From Alopecurus myosuroides (taxonomy: Eukaryota; Streptophyta; Magnoliopsida; Poales; Poaceae), in the NCBI GenBank assembly GCA_028641055.1, contig CM054060.1:53904292-53968291 (forward strand): a DNA stretch of 64,000 bases, read 5' to 3'. The notes below the pieces were generated by a model. The model was not told where the DNA came from and made no database searches. It worked only from the letters and a program-made list of their open reading frames with translations. A program made the position numbers and the translations under genes. Positions 21,765 through 33,217 of the stretch are shown in pieces (position 1 is the first letter of the stretch; each line of letters opens with the position of its first letter).

Positions 21765-21924
21765 GATTTGAGAACTAGGCTGTAGCCTAGTGGCAAGGGT
21801 AGTACTGACGAACCCGCGTAGGGTTCGACTCCCATCGGGAGCGAATTTATGGTGCCTCACCCGATTGGGCTTCTCCTACCAAGGGAAAGTCCTGGGTGCT
21901 AGTGCCCATAGATCTCATTTTTTT
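21765..21924 (+). mobile_element. tRNA-derived SINE
   Basis: 160 bp flanked by an 11-bp direct repeat acatattaaga (21754-21764 and 21925-21935). It carries a pol III A-box-like tagcctagtggcaagg and a B box ggttcgactccc about 35 bp on, and ends in a T run. Overall it resembles Au-type SINEs of grasses. Confidence 0.8.
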
Positions 21925-21935
21925 ACATATTAAGA

Positions 21936-22468
21936 TATGGCAAATTAGCTTAGTTACTATAATCATGTAGATACACAAGGGAAATGGCTGCCGAGTTCTA
22001 AAGCCTGAAGAATAAAATAAATCATCTCGTGCTGTAGTAAATTTTTACTGAATGGACAACAAGAGGAGTGGTCAGAAAATTTCCAATCTGTGTAATCTTT
22101 ACATTAAAACATCCAAAAAAACTCTCTTGTAGATAACATATATTTCAATCTGGGTATCTGAATTACAATATGTTCGAACCACAATGTTACATGCGATATC
22201 TTCAAAAGAACTTGCATGTATTTAACAACATTTTTGTGTTAATTTCTTATTTGTTCCATGTGATGGTAGAAATGAGAATGTTTTTTTGAGCAACATGAGA
22301 TCTATTGGGACCCCAGTTCTGTGTGCTCCATGCTTCCAAAAAATAACGCGGAAACAATGTCGGAATGTCTTGAGCGGCAAGGGAAAAAGAAGTGATTGTG
22401 GCGATGAAGCGAGTTTCTCTCCTGAATGTTGAATGTGGCGCAAACCAGTCACTGACAGAGAACAAATT
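21936..22468. other. Downstream flank of the neprosin gene
   Basis: AT-rich DNA that probably includes the 3' UTR and terminator of the minus-strand neprosin gene. Several AATAAA-like words exist but none can be singled out. Confidence 0.4.
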
Positions 22469-25400
22469 TCATTCAGATGGTCCGCCATATGTGAATGTGC
22501 CCTTGGGTCTGATGTTGGACACGGAGTACATCTTATCGCTTGTCACATAGGGAGCTAAGGCTTGCGGGGCCTCGAAACTCTTGCCATCTCGATCCACAAA
22601 TCGGATATGTCTGAATGATGCAGCTTTCGTGTTGTTCGGACGGAAACCGCTCCCCATTGGGGCCGGGTTAGTCGCCTGCGTCAGCACAAAACCCTCGCAC
22701 TTGTATCTCGGTTGCTTTGTAAGCCAAGTCGGTAAACAAGGTCTTAGGGAAGCGCCCGATCAAACGCGGCTTTGAATTGAATCCACAGTGGACTAGCCAG
22801 TCTCCTGTTGCCGTATCCTACACAAAGCCAAGAATAGATGGTCGGGATATAAAATTCTGGCTTGGAAGAGCAACTCGTACAAGTACATCTTGAATAACGG
22901 CTTGCAACAAACAAAAAGAGATTTACCTTAAAAACTTTTAGGTTCATGGTTTGCTTGGCTCCATTGGGGCCAGAAACCGGCAGTCTAGCTCCTGGAACTA
23001 CCGCATCTTTCTCAGGAACATATCCTGGACAGGTCAAATCGTAGCAGCCCGTCCATCCTTGATTATCGCTCTGTAGTGATACAGTTTCGAAAGTAAAATG
23101 TAAGTGGAAACTAAACCTGCTCACTGTCGAAATACATGAGGAGTTGATCTAAGCGTCCAGTAAGTGAAGAAGTGAGTATCTGAATCACCACGATACAACC
23201 ATGGATAAGCCTGTAAATTAGTAAAATTCAAAACTGTACACGTAGTGAGAACGAAATGCAAACTTAAAACAGAGACTTACATGCCATCCAACAGCAAGCA
23301 GGTTACGGTCGAAATCTTTCGCATTCTTAATAATCAACGCAGCTCCACTGTGTTGACCTTGCTGCAATTTCACACCGTACACATCTATCGTAGCTTGAAT
23401 CCCGTAGTAATCCCATGCCATGTGTGTTTTATACTCTGCAGTCTGATAGTAGAGAAGTTACTTCTAGATGCCAATATCACTAGCTAGTTAAGGCTCTCTT
23501 TGGTATGGTAGACGATATTTTCAATATTCGTACAATTTAGTGTCCATCTTGATAGCTACTGTTTGCTTTAAATGTTTGTTACAATTTGATCTCTTGCCGT
23601 GCGTTTTCGTTTGGGACATTTTAGTTGCACACGCATCAAGCATTTATTCCCATGTCTTCACTCTTCAGACATGGATCTATTAATTAATTCGGCACGGTGG
23701 ATCCTATTTTAGTGTGACCAGATTTAGTTTCACCCAAACAAACACTTCAAAAACGACATCATTTCCTACTACAAAAGATGAATTGTTGTTCCTCACAAAA
23801 AAGAGGTATTAGCACCCGGGGTACAACAACTTGCATGGGGGTAACTAGTTCATACACCAACTTATAAAAGTGCACTAACTAGTACATCAATTTGCTAAGT
23901 TGGAGCAAAAAGGTCCAAAACCAATCAGAGCAAGCCATTTGGATGCCTAGGTGGCAACGGAACTTTGCAGAAACACCCCAAACTATGGTTGACTTGCAAA
24001 TATGTACAGAACGCTCCTTACACGTGGGCCCCGCATGTCAGCCAGAGGAAGAATCAATTAAAATTATTTGCATTGTCCGGGATTCGATCCCAGGACCTCC
24101 AAGTTCACGCAGGCTCCGATAGTCACAAAGGCAATCGTAACTTCGTGATAAAATAAGGCACTACTGATCTTTATACTAAGTAAAGCCGTATGTACGCTTT
24201 ATCCACATGACAGGTGCGCGCTTTGAGCCCTCGAACGTGCATGCCGTCACGCGTGCGCACAATTTGAGTCGGCTTCGTGACAGACTCCAATAAAGGACAC
24301 GTCATTCATATATAGTAGTATGACAGTAATTAGACACATTTGCTGCCGACGTATGACACAGTAGCGGTACAGTTGGATGGAGGATGGCTCCGTTGGGTCA
24401 CATGCACAAGGAATGGACGCGTCCGTCCTCTGCAGACTGACGCCGTACGTGGCCGTGCGCCGCGGCACGTGCTCGATGATTTGGACGTGCAGTGTTTCGC
24501 AGGCAGTCCCGAGCGCAGCGGTCAGCACATCACCTGCATGCCAAGTCGCAGATCTGCTCAAGCAGCAGCAGTAGCAATGGATCGAATCGTAGCATGTCGT
24601 CGAGGCGAGAAAAGCATGTATGTACATACGGCTTTGCTTAGTATAAAGATCAGTAGTACCGTATTGTATCACAAAGTTACGATTGCCTTCGTGGCTATCG
24701 TAGTCTGCGTGCACTAGGCACTTGGAGGGAGGTCCTGGGATCGAATCCCGGTCGGTGCAAATAATTTTAATTGATTCTTCCTCCGGCTGACATGTGGGGC
24801 CCACGTGTAAGGAGCGTTCTGTACATCTTTGCAAGTCAACCATAGTTTGGGGGGGTTTCTGCAAAGTTCCGTTGCCAGCTAGGCATCCAAATGGCTTGCT
24901 CTGATTGGTTTTGGACCTTTTTGCTCCAACTTAGCAAGTTGATGTATTAGTTAGTGCACTTTTACAAGTTGGTGTATGAACTAGTTTCTCCGGTACAAGT
25001 TGTTATACCCCGGGTGCTAATACCTCCACAAAAAAACAAGTGAATCATTGTATGGCAGGCGTCGGCTTAATTACCGATTTGGCTTCACATTTATTATTAT
25101 CTCCGGCAGTCATTTTGTACATAAGTTAGTGACAATCAGTACTTTTGTGAACATTTAGGTTTAATATTTTAGGAATTGTATACGTATATTAGTCTCCACA
25201 TAGAAAAACATCCATGCCCACAAAAGAAAATAAAAGTTGCCGTCAAAGTTATGTTCTAGAGATTATGCTAAATTGTTGATGCCCGAAACGACTTGAACTT
25301 GAGGGAGATATATACTCACATAGAATGTTCTGACACCATCATTAGGTAAAAATAGTGACAGATTTGCACGAGGTGAAGCCAAACCACCGATCTTTAAGTT

Positions 25401-25566
25401 GATTGGATTTGAGTTATTACCGGAACTGCCAAATTCCTCCTGAAATAAAACATAGGTCATTTCATCATTTGGTCTTTAATAAAGATAGTTAGGATTTTTT
25501 TTTAAACACACGCACCTGATTTCCAGCATGAAGCCTAGCTCCAATTATGCCATAGGTGAGATGAAC
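22469..25566 (-). CDS. Neprosin-domain (DUF239) secreted peptidase gene, partial
   Basis: Six phase-0 exons can be assembled: 25566-25516, 25439-25320, 23433-23281, 23210-23136, 23070-22927 and 22817-22469. All have GT/AG borders except that the TAT start at 23433 relies on an AGAG acceptor. Motifs typical of plant neprosins: [13 protein letters not shown] and [53 protein letters not shown] and APMGSGF; and the end FTYGGPSE before TGA. Neprosins are secreted glutamic endopeptidases with Pro-directed cleavage. The N-terminal exons are uncertain; the two most upstream ones show no clear family match. Intron 2 (between 25320 and 23433) contains a 1.2-kb Mutator-like foldback element. No stop or frameshift is seen in the C-terminal four exons, so the gene may be functional. 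Confidence 0.7.
23803..25026. mobile_element. Foldback Mutator-like element with about 400-bp inverted arms
   Basis: 1224 bp flanked by the 9-bp target duplication cacaaaaaa (23794-23802, 25027-25035), as made by Mutator-type transposases. Arms at about 23803-24199 and 24616-25026 are inverted copies with about 90% identity; the ends read gaggtattagcacccgggg. A central loop of about 420 bp is unrelated between the arms. No transposase is present. Its RNA would form a very long hairpin. It sits in an intron of the neprosin gene. The 205-codon frame running through arm and loop is not a gene. Confidence 0.93.
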
Positions 25567-26226
25567 CTGGATGAAGAGACTAAAGTTACCCATGGGCCAC
25601 AAGACCACAGATTAAGCTGCAAGAGTTGTTCAAGGGGAAAGGTAGCTAGACCCCTTTAAATGGAACTTTAAATATAGGGGTAACTGAAATATTTATGACT
25701 ATTGGTTTATAGTAGGTTTGTCTGCATTTAATTACTCCAAAAAATATTTTCTATTAATGCAAAAGATTTGGTTTGCACAATTAATGCCTAAGATTTTTTT
25801 CTCGAAATATTAATGCCAAAGATTTGACTTTCGTGGCACTAAATCGAATATTGTTTTTACATATAACTTTGGACTTTAGGGCGCTCTCAACCAGCTGTAT
25901 CTTCACCTGCCCCAAGTCATTTACAGTACACAGTGATAACGGTTCATACATCCACTTTATCTTCAACTGTCCCAAGTCGTGCGTGTTTCCACCAACTATT
26001 GAATGAAAGGTTGCAAGTTGAGCTGACCAACCAGTTCTTATGTGAGTTCTTTCCATCTCTATGAAATTTATAGAGTTTGGAAGTAATACATCTACAAGTT
26101 GCACTGGTTAAAAATAACTCAAATAAGTTCAGCAGCACAACGTTCATCAAGAGAGACACCAGCATAACCACCATGCAGTGGCAAGAGATTTGCATATGGC
26201 AAGTATCTTAATGATTCTGGACATAC

Positions 26227-26330
26227 CAACCTCCCTCCTATTCGATGTTGTACAACATATAGGTTCTGGTATTCTTTTAAACTTCTCACAAGCTTTAACG
26301 GTAATTGTTGTCGGACACAATCCAGCTTAT
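26227..26330 (-). other. Possible upstream exon of the neprosin gene
   Basis: The minus strand reads LDCVRQQLPLKLVRSLKEYQ and ends at a GTATGT donor (26221-26226). Neprosin precursors have a 'DCV' motif in the N-terminal activation domain, but the rest does not clearly match. The acceptor is not clear. Weak call. Confidence 0.25.
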
Positions 26331-26924
26331 CAGACAGTGAGTTTTTGACAGCTACATGATAACGATAAATAGCAAAAATTTAAAAGAATAACTAGTCAAA
26401 TAGCATGTCGACTGGAATTTATGGAAGGAGAGAAGCACCAATCTAGTACTAACCGATTCTAGCCAACAATGATACAATGGAAACCATGATACGTCTTTGA
26501 CCAGAAGATGGTGTATATCTTATGGTGCTTAAGGACACAAGAATCACACTAAAAAATAATATTCCGAAAAATAAAAGCCCCATGGATGATTTGAAAATGT
26601 AAAGAATCGTATGCAGGAGATATTGCTACTAAATACTAATATACTATTGCTACTCTTCTTAAGTCTGACAAAGATGATTTCACAAGAAAAAGGTGTTTCG
26701 GTTCTCCCCTAAGTGAAAATATAGTATTCTAAAACACAATGGGGGTTTACAGGACCTTGAGAAAGGTGCTCCTTCGATGATTTGTCAAGTTATCAGTTGT
26801 AACATTGATTTTCTCACTGAAATCAACTGATAAGAGAAACTTCGAGCAGTGTGTAAGCAGACTGTGTGGTCGCTAGGGTCTCCTCTAGAGACAGTTGCGT
26901 CATCGCAAACGTTTTATCGGAGTC

Positions 26925-27712
26925 GGTGGATTGCGGATATTTCTGGGGCCATGAGTCCACTCGCTCTCTTGCAGTACACCCGAATTTGGAGTCTCGTACA
27001 GGGCGTGCAGTTGACAGAGGACCCGGATAGACTGCGCTGGAGTTTGACGCCAGATGCTCAGTACTCGGCTAAATCCTGCTATGAAGCACTATTCTTCGGG
27101 GCAACCGTATCAGAGAACTGGCAGCTGATTTGGAGATCTTGGGCGCCGCCGAGGGTGAAGTTCTTTCTCTGGATGGCTTGTCTGGATCGTTGCTGGAGCG
27201 GGGAGCGCCTTGCTCGCCGAGGTCTACCCCACCAGGATAGTTGTCCTCTGTGCGATCAGGAAACGGAATCAATGGAACACATCCTCACTGGATGCTCGTT
27301 CTCGAGGACGGTCTGGCATGAGGTGTTATCCTGGATTAGATCTACGGCGAGACCTCCAGTTGTGGAAGAAGATTTCGTGTATTGGTGGAAGTTGACGCTG
27401 AAGTCCACCCCCCGTCTGTTGCGTAAGGGTACCTCCTCGGCCATTATGCTCACGGCGTGGTGGATATGGAAGCATCGGAACGCGATCGTCTTCGACAACG
27501 TACGCCCCTCGGTTGGCGCTTTGATGGAAACCATCAAGACCGAGGCGAGTGCTTGGGTGAGCGCAGGAGCTAGCGGTCTCGCACTCTCACTTCCCTAGGA
27601 CAGTTCCGGGTTGAGTTGTATGGTGTGGGGTTGCCTATCTCAAGGCTTGTAAATAACTCTCTTTCTATCAATGCATCGAAACGCAAGGCTTTCGCGTTTT
27701 CGCGAAGAAAAA
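26925..27712 (+). mobile_element. 5'-truncated LINE carrying the zf-RVT domain
   Basis: 788 bp flanked by the 18-bp target duplication aaacgttttatcggagtc (26907-26924 and 27713-27730), with an A-rich 3' end. Within it a frame reaches TAG at 27596-27598 and encodes the LINE ORF2 C-terminus: WRSWAPPRVKFFLWMACLDR, GLPHQDSCPLC, MEHILTGCSFSRTVW and TAWWIWKHRNAIVFD. Its apparent ATG at 26849 is in target DNA, so the 249-residue frame is chimeric. The last 60 bp contain the hairpin cgaaacgc...gcgttttcg before the A tail. Confidence 0.93.
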
Positions 27713-27730
27713 AAACGTTTTATCGGAGTC

Positions 27731-28360
27731 AACAGCTGGAAGAGCTTCCCATAACAGGTCTTTTTTTAAGACTTCGTCAGTAATAATTCGAATCTCCTAT
27801 TCAAATAAATAAATAAAATATGACCTTCAGTGTTTTGGCTAACTAATGTCTCAGATCTCAAGATAATTATAGAGAAACAAGTATTTAACCGAGCTTATTT
27901 TCCCCTCATAATATTGGATATGTCAAATTCTTCTTTTCTGCTTGAACATTTCTATAATCCGTGCATTAGAAGATGGTAGGTATGAACCTCTGGACAATAG
28001 TAGTGAAAAAGGTGGCATTAAGTATATTCATAAAATAGCTTAAGAAAACTATATATGTTCCCCCTTGTCCACCATTTTCAAAACATTTTAGGAAGAAAAA
28101 AAAATCTTTGCCTCTTTGGTATGTCCAGGGTTGCTTCCATCATTTTGCAGCAGCGCTACTCAGGTACAGTTCACCACTCGTAGCATAAACATATGCACAT
28201 ATAACTCTCTTCCTATTACGAAAACATCAAATCAAAACAACAATATGCCATGCTACAAGAGAGTTCTTCACAATACATTGATAGTAAGGGGTCTTGAAGA
28301 TGAATAATTAAACGATGTTGGGATTGGGAATTCCCTAGTAAATTGGAAATAGCAGTTGTG
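27731..28360. other. No gene recognised
   Basis: AT-rich DNA, likely intronic to the minus-strand neprosin gene if the exon at 28367-28412 is real. Confidence 0.35.
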
Positions 28361-28366
28361 GCTTAC

Positions 28367-28412
28367 TTCTCCGTGTATTGAAGGAGAGGAGGTAGAAGTA
28401 GACAAGCTTCAT
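28367..28412 (-). other. Candidate signal-peptide exon
   Basis: The minus strand reads MKLVYFYLLSFNTRR and stops at a strong donor (GTAAGC, 28361-28366). A hydrophobic start with a basic residue fits a signal peptide for a secreted protein such as neprosin. The distance of about 3 kb to the next exon candidate is partly due to the LINE insertion. Weak, based on pattern only. Confidence 0.25.
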
Positions 28413-29300
28413 GACCTCCAGGGACTGTGCGGACACATTATTGAATCTTGACCACCTGCTCCTCACTCTTGTTAGTTTCAACATTCAATTGACAAGCAGC
28501 TATAAGCCATGTGCTCCTTACATGGGATCAAATGCATATAAGCAACATGCTATTAAAATTTATTGCTACGAGAGTCTTATTTATGCGTAGGAATAGTGAT
28601 GAAATATAAATGAGCATCATATTCACAAAGAGCTATCCCGTTGCTACCTTACATAATGTACACACATTTTGTACTTGGTTAGAATTGCTTTAAAGTAATC
28701 TTCATATGGAGGCATCCTAGGACTTGGAAGCATCAGGACTTACGACCACACTGGACCGTTCTCATACACGACATAACATCACCGTGATGGTTAGCTAGAG
28801 ATTGACTCTCCTTTAACCATACACCGTCGAGTTGCCATACTTGATCAGCGTAGTACATTGAGCTTCATCTTTACATGGTTTTCAAAGACATGTGGTTGTT
28901 GCACCGCAGATTATCAAAAGATACTTTTATTACAACACTCATATTTAAGCATGTGAAATTGAGATTAAGTATGATCACATCAGTCATCATAAGCACCTAA
29001 GCTGAGTGTTTCAAGTGTACATATTTGCAGAAATTTTAGACTTATTTAGAACTGCTTTATGGTACTGCTTTGTCAGTACGTGCAAACATCAGCAGCTATT
29101 ATCACATACGTGTTTTAGTTTAGAATATGTCATAGGAAAGTAAAACATAAAACTAGATGAAAATTTCAAAAAAATTACCAAGTCGTCATTAATCAAAATT
29201 ACAACACATTTCAATCAATCTGACCGAACACCAGCTGTTCCAAGATACGGAAACTGATATCTTGCGAACACAAAAGGTCAAAACAAATTCCTATAGAGAA
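28413..29300. other. No gene recognised
   Basis: AT-rich sequence; a promoter for the neprosin gene could lie here but no element can be singled out. Confidence 0.35.
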
Positions 29301-29309
29301 GGCAACAAC

Positions 29310-29335
29310 AAATACGCCCCAACGGGCGCAACTAG
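29310..29335 (+). mobile_element. Helitron-like 3' terminus
   Basis: cgccccaacgggcgcaactagt: a short hairpin (cgccc/gggcg) followed by CTAG at 29332-29335 and a T. This is the same architecture as at 13154. No 5' end identified, so the extent is unknown. Confidence 0.45.
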
Positions 29336-29580
29336 TGCTATAGATTCCTCAATGTACAGCTACAAAATGTTTTTGTATAAGTTTGTCGTTGGTTCTTTCT
29401 AGTAGTCTGTTAGGTCTTTTTTTTTGAAACGGAAAACCCAGCCTCTGCATCTAGTCGATGCACACGGCTTATTAAATTAAAACGCTAAAATTCAGCGTAA
29501 AAAAGTCCCAGTTTACAAATAAACGATAACGAAGCGTGGCTGAATACACAAGCCAACGAAAAAGCCTCCACGCATGTAAA

Positions 29581-32500
29581 TTACACATGCTGTAATCTCC
29601 TAGTGTGCAACCGGCCACCCTGGTTGAAGATAGCCCGGACAACCGCCACGAGCCGGGTGCATCCAGAATCCAAACGGATCCAAAATACCGCTCTGTGAAC
29701 AACCTGCAGAAAATTACCAGATTTCAAATTGTTAAAGATAACATTGTTTCTGCAATTCCAAATTCCCAAATAAAAGCACATACACCTATGCGTATACTTG
29801 CTTCGTACACTTATCCACCTCATTTAACCAAGTTCCAAACTAATTGGAAACAGATATAGGTGGTGTGATAGAGAAAGTAAAATGAACCAATCTCCAAATT
29901 TGACGAGCGAAATCACAAGAAATAAATAAATGATCAGCAGTCTCCTCCTCCGCGCAAAACACACATTTCGTACACCTTGTCCACCTTATTTTAACTAGAT
30001 TATCTTTAGTCAGGAGTTCCTTTCGGTAAAGAAACCGCATGAAAATTTTAATCTTAAAGGGGACCTTTAACCTCCAAAGATATTTGTGCAAAAAACGTGT
30101 ATTTCCATTCATTTGGTGCTCATAGTAAGGTTTAACCAAAAACACTCCTGGTTGTGTTAACTTCCAATTAAACCTATCTGGCGTATCATCAATAGATACA
30201 TCTATCAATTTTCCTACTAGGTCCAACCATCACTCCCACTTATCACCTAATAGCGGTCTTCTAAAGGTAATATTAGGATGATCGCCCATTAGCACATGAG
30301 CCACCGTGACATTTTTATGTGCAACCACATTATACAAGGAAGGATATTGAACCGATAGCGACGTACTACTTAACCAAGTATCCTCCCAAAATCTTATACT
30401 AAGGCCATCACCCACTGAACAAGAGATATTAGAGAAGAAGTCTCGTTTCATCTTAATGACTCCCTTCCAAAAAGGGGAATATGTCGGTTTTGACTCCACT
30501 TGAGCCAGCGGTAATCCCTTAATATACTTATTATGAAGCATCTCATACCAGACCCCCTCTCTAGTTAAGAGTTTAAAAAACCATTTGCTGAGTAAACACC
30601 TGTTCTTAACATCCAGCACTTCAATCCCCAGACCTCCTTGGTCTTTAGGACGACAGACAATATTCCACTTAGTCAGACGATACTTTTTTTTTCTGCTGAT
30701 CACTCTGCCAAAAGAAACGAGATCGAAAAAAATCCAGTCTTTTGCGTACTCCAACAGGCACCTCAAAGAAAGAAAATAAAAACATAGGTAAGCTCGATAA
30801 CACTGAATTAATTAGAACCAGACGATCTCCATATGAGAGCATCTTCCCAACCCAAGAACTAAGTTTTTGCTCAAACTTATCTTCAATGGGTTTCCATTCT
30901 TTATTCAGCAACTTACGGTAATGTATAGGGATGCCAAGATACTTAAACGGGAGTTGACCAAACTCACAACCAAATATGTGTCTATACTCCTGTTCATGAT
31001 TGACTGCTTCCCCAAAGCAAAAGATCTCGCTTTTGTGAAAATTAATCTTCAGCCGAGACAGCTGCTCGAACAATGTTAACAACAGTTTCATATTCATTGC
31101 TTTCTCAGTATCATGTTCAAGAAACAGAATTGTATCATCTGCATACTGAAGAACAGAGACCCCTCCTTCAACCAGATGAGGAACTAGACCACCAACCTGT
31201 CCCTCGTCTTTCACTCTAGCTATTAGGACGGCCAACATATCAGCCACCAGGTTGAAGAGGATAGGTGATAACGGATCACCCTGTCTTAATCCTTTTAAAG
31301 TTTGAAAATAATGACCAATATCATCATTAACTTTGATCCCCACACTCCCCCTTGAACAAACCTCGCAACCCATTCACACCCCTGTGGTGTGAAACCTTTC
31401 ATGCGGAGTGTCTGTTGTAGAAAGGACCAATTAACTTTATCGTATGCTTTCTCAAAATCTATCTTAAGCAATACCCCATCTAACTTTTTTTGTTTTAACT
31501 CATGGATAGTTTCATGTAACACAACCACCCCCTCTAAAATATTTCTCCCCGGGAGAAAATCCAATTGGTTTGGTCTAATCACACGCTGCGCAATAGAAGT
31601 AACTCTATTCGTGCCCACCTTAGTAAATTTTTTGAAACTGACATTAAGCAGACAAATATGCATGTACTGCTCGATCCTACAAGCATCTTCCTTATTAGGA
31701 AGTAGGGTGATTACTGTAAAGTTCAACTTGAAAAATTGTAGCTCCCCTGTATGCAACTGGGAAAATAAGGACATGAGATCTACCTTAATGCCATCCCAAA
31801 ACCTCTTATAGAACTCAGCAGGGAACCCATCCGGTCCCGGCGCTTTGTTAAGTTCCATTTGATCAATAGCATTAAACACTTCCTCTTCAGAAAAAGGCTC
31901 GGTTAGAATACTATTCTCGTCCTCGGAGACTTGAGGCATATCCTCAACATGAGATTCATCAAGTGAAAATGAATTGGAAACCGGCGCTCCAAACAATTTT
32001 TTATAGTAATCCGAAATAAATAGGTGAAGGTTTGATTGGCCAACAATCGTATCCTCCTCCCGTTCTAGCTGTAAAATCATTTTCTTGCGATGCCTACCGT
32101 TTGCCATTGGGTGAAAATACCTAGTATTATTTCCTCCTTCTTGGACGTAACGGACCTTGGCCCTTTGAGCCCACTTAGACTCTTCATCTCGCCTTAACTT
32201 AGCAAGATATGCATCCGCATTCTGCTTAGCCTGTCGCTCACTCTCAGAAAGTGGAACAGTTTCCTCTTTCATATCCAGCTCATCTATAAGAAGAAGCAGT
32301 TTTTGCTTCAGTTTCTTATACTCCCCACTCATATTTTGAGCCCATCCCCGCAAGAAACTACGGAGATGCCTAATCTTATTCTGCCATCTTTCAATAGGAG
32401 AGTTACCATGAGTAGTGGAAAGCCATTCTGCTTTCACCATCTCATAAAAACCCTCCTGATGCAACCAAGATAGCTCAAAAGAGAACAACGACTTATTCCC

Positions 32501-33217
32501 TCTATGAGCAGGGGACCCAGAATCCAATAGTAATGGTACATGATCAGACCCCGTACGGATCAGACCCTGCACCGTAACTAGAGGATACTTCTGTTCCCAT
32601 TCCACGCTAGCAAGTACACGATCGAGCTTCTCGTGGGTCGCATCAACCCCTCTACTCACCCAAGTGTATTGCCTACCAGACATCTCAATTTCCTTTAAAT
32701 CAAGACTCTCTATTATAGCATTGAAAATGAATGGCCATCTAGGATTCAAATTACTCTTATCCTTATCTTCCGGACGACGCATAATGTTGAAATCACCACC
32801 CACCACCATGGGCAGAGATTCCCCTTCACATATTCGAACTAACTCAGACAGGAACTCCGGTTTCTTGTCATCCTGGGTAGCCCCATAGACAACCACCATC
32901 GCCCAAAGGAAACCATCATCCTTTGTACGAAGACGAAATTTCACCGAGAAATCACCCGCAACCACTGTCTGTACAGCGAAAAGTGCGGTATTAAATCCCA
33001 CTAAAATCCCACCAGACCGGCCATGGGGAGGAAGACAATACCAAGTAAAATCATACCCTCCCGCCAAATGATTTAACAAACGTCTGTCAAAACTTGATCT
33101 CCCTGTCTCTAAAATAGCAACAAAATCCAATTTAAATTCTCTAACCATCTCATTAACAGAAAAATGTTTAGCCGTATCTCCAAACCCGTTACTATTCCAA
33201 AAAAAACCTCTCATCAC
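29581..33217 (-). pseudogene. LINE ORF2: endonuclease, reverse transcriptase, zf-RVT
   Basis: The N-terminal 640-residue frame (33217-31295) starts MMRGFFWNSNGFGD and contains the APE-type endonuclease (VVGGDFNIMR, YTWVSRG, GSDHVPLLLDSG) and the start of RT (LNKAPGPDGFPAEFYKRFW, KIDFEKAYDKVNW). A frameshift near 31330 moves the RT core into the frame 31373-30669, which holds LRQGDPLSPILFNLV and the catalytic YADD at 31134-31145. Further shifts near 30720 and a stop near 30228 split the distal part. The zf-RVT region (KVPFKIKIFMRFL; CVFCAEEETADHLFISC) lies at about 29900-30080. The enzyme would nick DNA and copy element RNA into it; here it is inactive. Confidence 0.9.

Noticed and set aside
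21770..21850. tRNA gene
   Set aside because: A and B boxes are present, but there is no cloverleaf that I can fold and the segment has SINE structure with an 11-bp target duplication.
24247..24864. 205-codon minus-strand ORF
   Set aside because: Runs through the loop and one arm of the foldback element; no domain.
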